DNA from: Woeseiaceae bacterium
GTDB taxonomy: Bacteria; Acidobacteriota; Vicinamibacteria; Vicinamibacterales; UBA823
Assembly (NCBI GenBank): GCA_002696705.1
Contig: NZSH01000020.1
Location: 6,983 to 15,781, forward strand
DNA length: 8,799 bases
Direction: 5' to 3'
Below are positions 6,916-8,799 of this stretch, piece by piece; the first letter of the stretch is position 1; the number at the start of each line of letters is the position of its first letter. The translations under genes and the position numbers were made by a program. A model generated the notes under the pieces. That model was not told where the DNA came from. It made no database searches and worked only from the letters and a program-made list of their open reading frames with translations.

Positions 6916-8108
6916 CCTAGCACGCCGTCGCGCTGAAGCTTTGCAATCTGCTTCGCGTTGTAGCCGTGCTCGCGTAGCACCTCGTTAGTGTGTTCTCCAA
7001 GGAGGGGTGCTGGACGGTTAGGTTGTGTTGGAGTTTCCGAGAATTTTATCGGTGAGCCAAGAGTTTTAATTTTGCCGAACGTGGGATGATCTGTCTCCAC
7101 AACCATGTCTCGCGATCGAAGATGTGGATCACGTGCCACATCAGCATAATCATTAATTGGTCCACATGGGATTTCGTTCTGCTCGAATAGTTCGAGCCAA
7201 TAGTGACGCGGTCTCTTGGAGGTGATCGCTTCGATAGCGTTGGCCAGCGTCAGCCGGTTCTTTACCCTAGCTGTGTCACTGGCGTAATTCGGCTGTTCGA
7301 GCCATTCGGGATGCTCTAGGACATTGCAGAGACGGTTAAAAATCCGGTCATTGGCGGCGCCCAGCGTAATAAATCCATCTGCACATCGGATCGCTTGGTA
7401 CGGCGCACTCATCCGGTGTGCAGAACCCAACGGACTTGGGATTTGCCCGCTTGAAAAGTACTCGGTGGCTTCCCAGACTGACAACGCCACACCGGCATCC
7501 ACCAACGAGGTGTCGACATGCTGACCACGTCCAGAACTATGCCGATAATGTAAAGCGGCTAGAATTCCCGACACAGCAAACAAAGCCGCTCCAAGATCAG
7601 TCAGTGGTACCCCAGCCTTCACAGGGTCAGAGCCCGGATGCCCTGTTACAGACATGATGCCAGCGACTCCTTGTGCAATAAGGTCAAATCCACCTCGCCG
7701 CGAGTCGGGACCAGTCTGTCCGTAGCCAGAAATCGATGCGTAAATAAGCCGTGGTTGTATTGCGGCGAGATTGGCATAATCTAGGCCAAGTGTTGACATG
7801 ACTGTTGGCCGAAAGTTCTCGACTAGGATGTCGGCTGTTTTAGTGAGATGGCGAAATACTTCTTGTCCAGCTGAAGATTTTAAATTTAGGATGACACCGC
7901 GCTTGCCTCGGTTGACGGCATTAAAGCTTGGGCTGTCTGACCCAATCGCGCCGGCCATCCTTCGCGAGGAGTCACCAGCCGGTGGTTCGATTTTAATAAC
8001 GTCAGCCCCCATGTCGCAAAGTAGCATGGTACAAAAGGGGCCGGCCATGACTTGGGTTACATCAAGAACGCGAAGTCCTTCGAGGGCTTTGGCAGGTCTT
8101 GTTATCAT
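6912..8108 (-). CDS. CaiB/BaiF family III CoA-transferase
   Basis: This cytoplasmic enzyme of 398 aa, about the normal family length, moves CoA between an acyl-CoA and a carboxylic acid. Family features run in order: LEGLRVLDVTQVMAGPFCTMLLCDMGADVIKIE in the N-terminal Rossmann half (given by positions 9-41), NRGKRGV (66-72), ENFRP (97-101) and GYGQTGP (128-134). The catalytic aspartate, matching Asp169 of formyl-CoA transferase, is in GVPLTDLGAA (Asp171). The C-terminal PHL (about 333-335) and LGEHTNEVL segments are also typical. ATG 8108 is preceded by AGGA at 8116-8119 with good spacing. The gene is first in a two-gene unit with the overlapping DUF5107/TPR gene, and is divergent from a crotonase 47 bp away. 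That pairing points to activation and breakdown of some carboxylic acid; family III members are too diverse to name donor or acceptor. It shows no specific carnitine or oxalate gene context. Confidence 0.94.
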   Translation of the reverse strand: MITRPAKALEGLRVLDVTQVMAGPFCTMLLCDMGADVIKIEPPAGDSSRRMAGAIGSDSPSFNAVNRGKRGVILNLKSSAGQEVFRHLTKTADILVENFRPTVMSTLGLDYANLAAIQPRLIYASISGYGQTGPDSRRGGFDLIAQGVAGIMSVTGHPGSDPVKAGVPLTDLGAALFAVSGILAALHYRHSSGRGQHVDTSLVDAGVALSVWEATEYFSSGQIPSPLGSAHRMSAPYQAIRCADGFITLGAANDRIFNRLCNVLEHPEWLEQPNYASDTARVKNRLTLANAIEAITSKRPRHYWLELFEQNEIPCGPINDYADVARDPHLRSRDMVVETDHPTFGKIKTLGSPIKFSETPTQPNRPAPLLGEHTNEVLREHGYNAKQIAKLQRDGVLG

Positions 8109-8155
8109 TGGTTCGTCCTGAGTTGTCCAGTCCTTTATTTCAGGAGTTGTTGGCT
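8109..8155. promoter_or_regulatory. short divergent promoter region, CoA-transferase and crotonase
   Basis: Only 47 bp separate the two divergent starts, and both ribosome sites lie inside: AGGA for the minus gene at 8116-8119 and AGGAG for the plus gene at 8142-8146. No clear -35/-10 pair is visible on either strand. Any promoters must overlap each other or extend into the opposite gene, which would tie expression of the two genes together. Confidence 0.35.
8142..8146 (+). promoter_or_regulatory. ribosome binding site deciding the GTG start of the crotonase
   Basis: AGGAG lies 9 bases before GTG 8156. The in-frame TTG codons at 8147 and 8150 are too close to it, and no in-frame ATG occurs upstream in the gap, so GTG 8156 is the best start. 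Confidence 0.6.
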
Positions 8156-8799
8156 GTGTCTACTACAGATACCCTGTTTGAAACCGACGGTCCGCTAGCT
8201 GTATTAACTTTCAACCGGCCCCAAGCGCACAATGCCATGACTTGGGCAATGTATCAGGCTTTGGTCGATGCATGCGAGGAGGTCGACGCTAGATCAGAAA
8301 TCCTAGTGTTTATTCTACGCGGAGCCGGTGGTCAAGCGTTCGTTTCCGGTACTGATATCGAGCAATTTAAGACTTTCGCTTCGCCCGGTGATGGTATTGC
8401 GTACGAACGACGTCTCGACGAGGTGTTAGACCGGCTTGAACGGGTAGGTAAACCAACGATCGCACAGATCGAGGGAGTGGCAGCTGGCGGCGGATGCGCG
8501 ATTGCCATCGCCTGCGATCTCCGGTACTGCACACCTGGGTCCAAGTTCGGCGTGCCCATTGCTCGCACATTAGGCAACTGTCTTTCTGTGGCGAACCACG
8601 TACGGCTACTCGACCTTGTGGGACCAGCACGCCTCAAAGAACTGATGTTCACAGGAGGTTTTCTTGAAGCTCATGAAGCTGCCACACTTGGCGTCGTTAA
8701 CCGCGTGGTGGCGGTGGACGAAATTGAGCAGTTCGTCCGTGATGTGGCTGACACTATCACCAAGAATGCACCGTTGACGATTAAAGCTACCAAGGAAAT
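8156..8799 (+). CDS. enoyl-CoA hydratase/isomerase (crotonase) family protein, 3' truncated by window edge
   Basis: The frame from GTG 8156 stays open to the window end (214 codons visible; the family is usually about 255-290 aa, so most is present). Crotonase marks are LTFNRPQAHNAM (17-28), the first oxyanion-hole stretch FVSGTDIEQF (62-71), the second in GVAAGGGCAIAIACDLR (107-123), VGPARLKELMFTG (155-167) and LGVVNRVV (178-185). Such proteins act on acyl-CoA thioesters in the cytoplasm. Aligning by eye to rat mitochondrial enoyl-CoA hydratase, catalytic Glu144 becomes Ala115 (codon 8498-8500) and Glu164 becomes Ile135 (codon 8558-8560), while the oxyanion glycine is kept (Gly112). The fold assignment is firm, but the hydratase name should not be taken literally. 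I recall close relatives sharing the GGGCAIA and VPIARTLGN motifs, so this looks like a subfamily rather than a damaged gene. The divergent CoA-transferase suggests a shared pathway. Confidence 0.92.
   Translation, partial: MSTTDTLFETDGPLAVLTFNRPQAHNAMTWAMYQALVDACEEVDARSEILVFILRGAGGQAFVSGTDIEQFKTFASPGDGIAYERRLDEVLDRLERVGKPTIAQIEGVAAGGGCAIAIACDLRYCTPGSKFGVPIARTLGNCLSVANHVRLLDLVGPARLKELMFTGGFLEAHEAATLGVVNRVVAVDEIEQFVRDVADTITKNAPLTIKATKE

Noticed and set aside
8332..8652. Minus-strand frames of 87 and 106 codons inside the crotonase gene.
   Set aside because: The plus-strand frame carries complete crotonase motifs, so these are antisense shadows.
1..8799. A mobile island, defence system, CRISPR array or tRNA-associated integration site.
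   Set aside because: No integrase, transposase, repeat-spacer pattern, tRNA-like cloverleaf or direct-repeat ends were seen; all genes are ordinary metabolic or housekeeping families.

Overview
This window reads as compact, chromosomal bacterial DNA of roughly balanced base composition, estimated by eye. It holds six protein genes, two of them cut by the window edges. There are no RNA genes, CRISPR arrays, transposases or prophage genes that I can recognise. The gene types (a PafA-type alkaline phosphatase, a family III CoA-transferase beside a crotonase, and a DUF5107/TPR protein) suit a free-living heterotroph, possibly an uncultivated environmental lineage such as an acidobacterium, SAR202-like Chloroflexota or actinobacterium. 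The sequence alone does not settle the phylum.

Layout. 1-1356 (+) is the C-terminal part of a PafA-type alkaline phosphatase, open at the left edge. 1409-2533 (-) is a PLP-dependent class I/II aminotransferase, convergent with the phosphatase across 52 bp. 2534-2769 is a divergent intergenic region. 2770-3915 (+) is a GT4-type glycosyltransferase. 3913-3974 holds a perfect 15-bp-arm palindrome and a second hairpin between convergent genes. 3967-6915 (-) is a 982-residue DUF5107 plus TPR protein. 6912-8108 (-) is a CaiB/BaiF family III CoA-transferase whose stop codon overlaps the DUF5107 start as ATGA. 8109-8155 is a 47-bp divergent gap. 8156-8799 (+) is a crotonase-fold protein that starts with GTG and runs off the right edge.

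How the genes may work together. The only firm transcriptional unit is CoA-transferase followed by DUF5107/TPR. The crotonase fires divergently from the same short gap, so the right third looks like an acyl-CoA module: one enzyme loads CoA onto a carboxylic acid and the other transforms the thioester. That crotonase lacks both glutamates used by classical enoyl-CoA hydratase, so its reaction is probably not simple hydration. The left half is a series of single genes on alternating strands with no clear common pathway. No unambiguous new system is visible. The best leads are the coupled CoA-transferase/DUF5107-TPR pair with the non-canonical crotonase, and the palindrome at 3913-3944.
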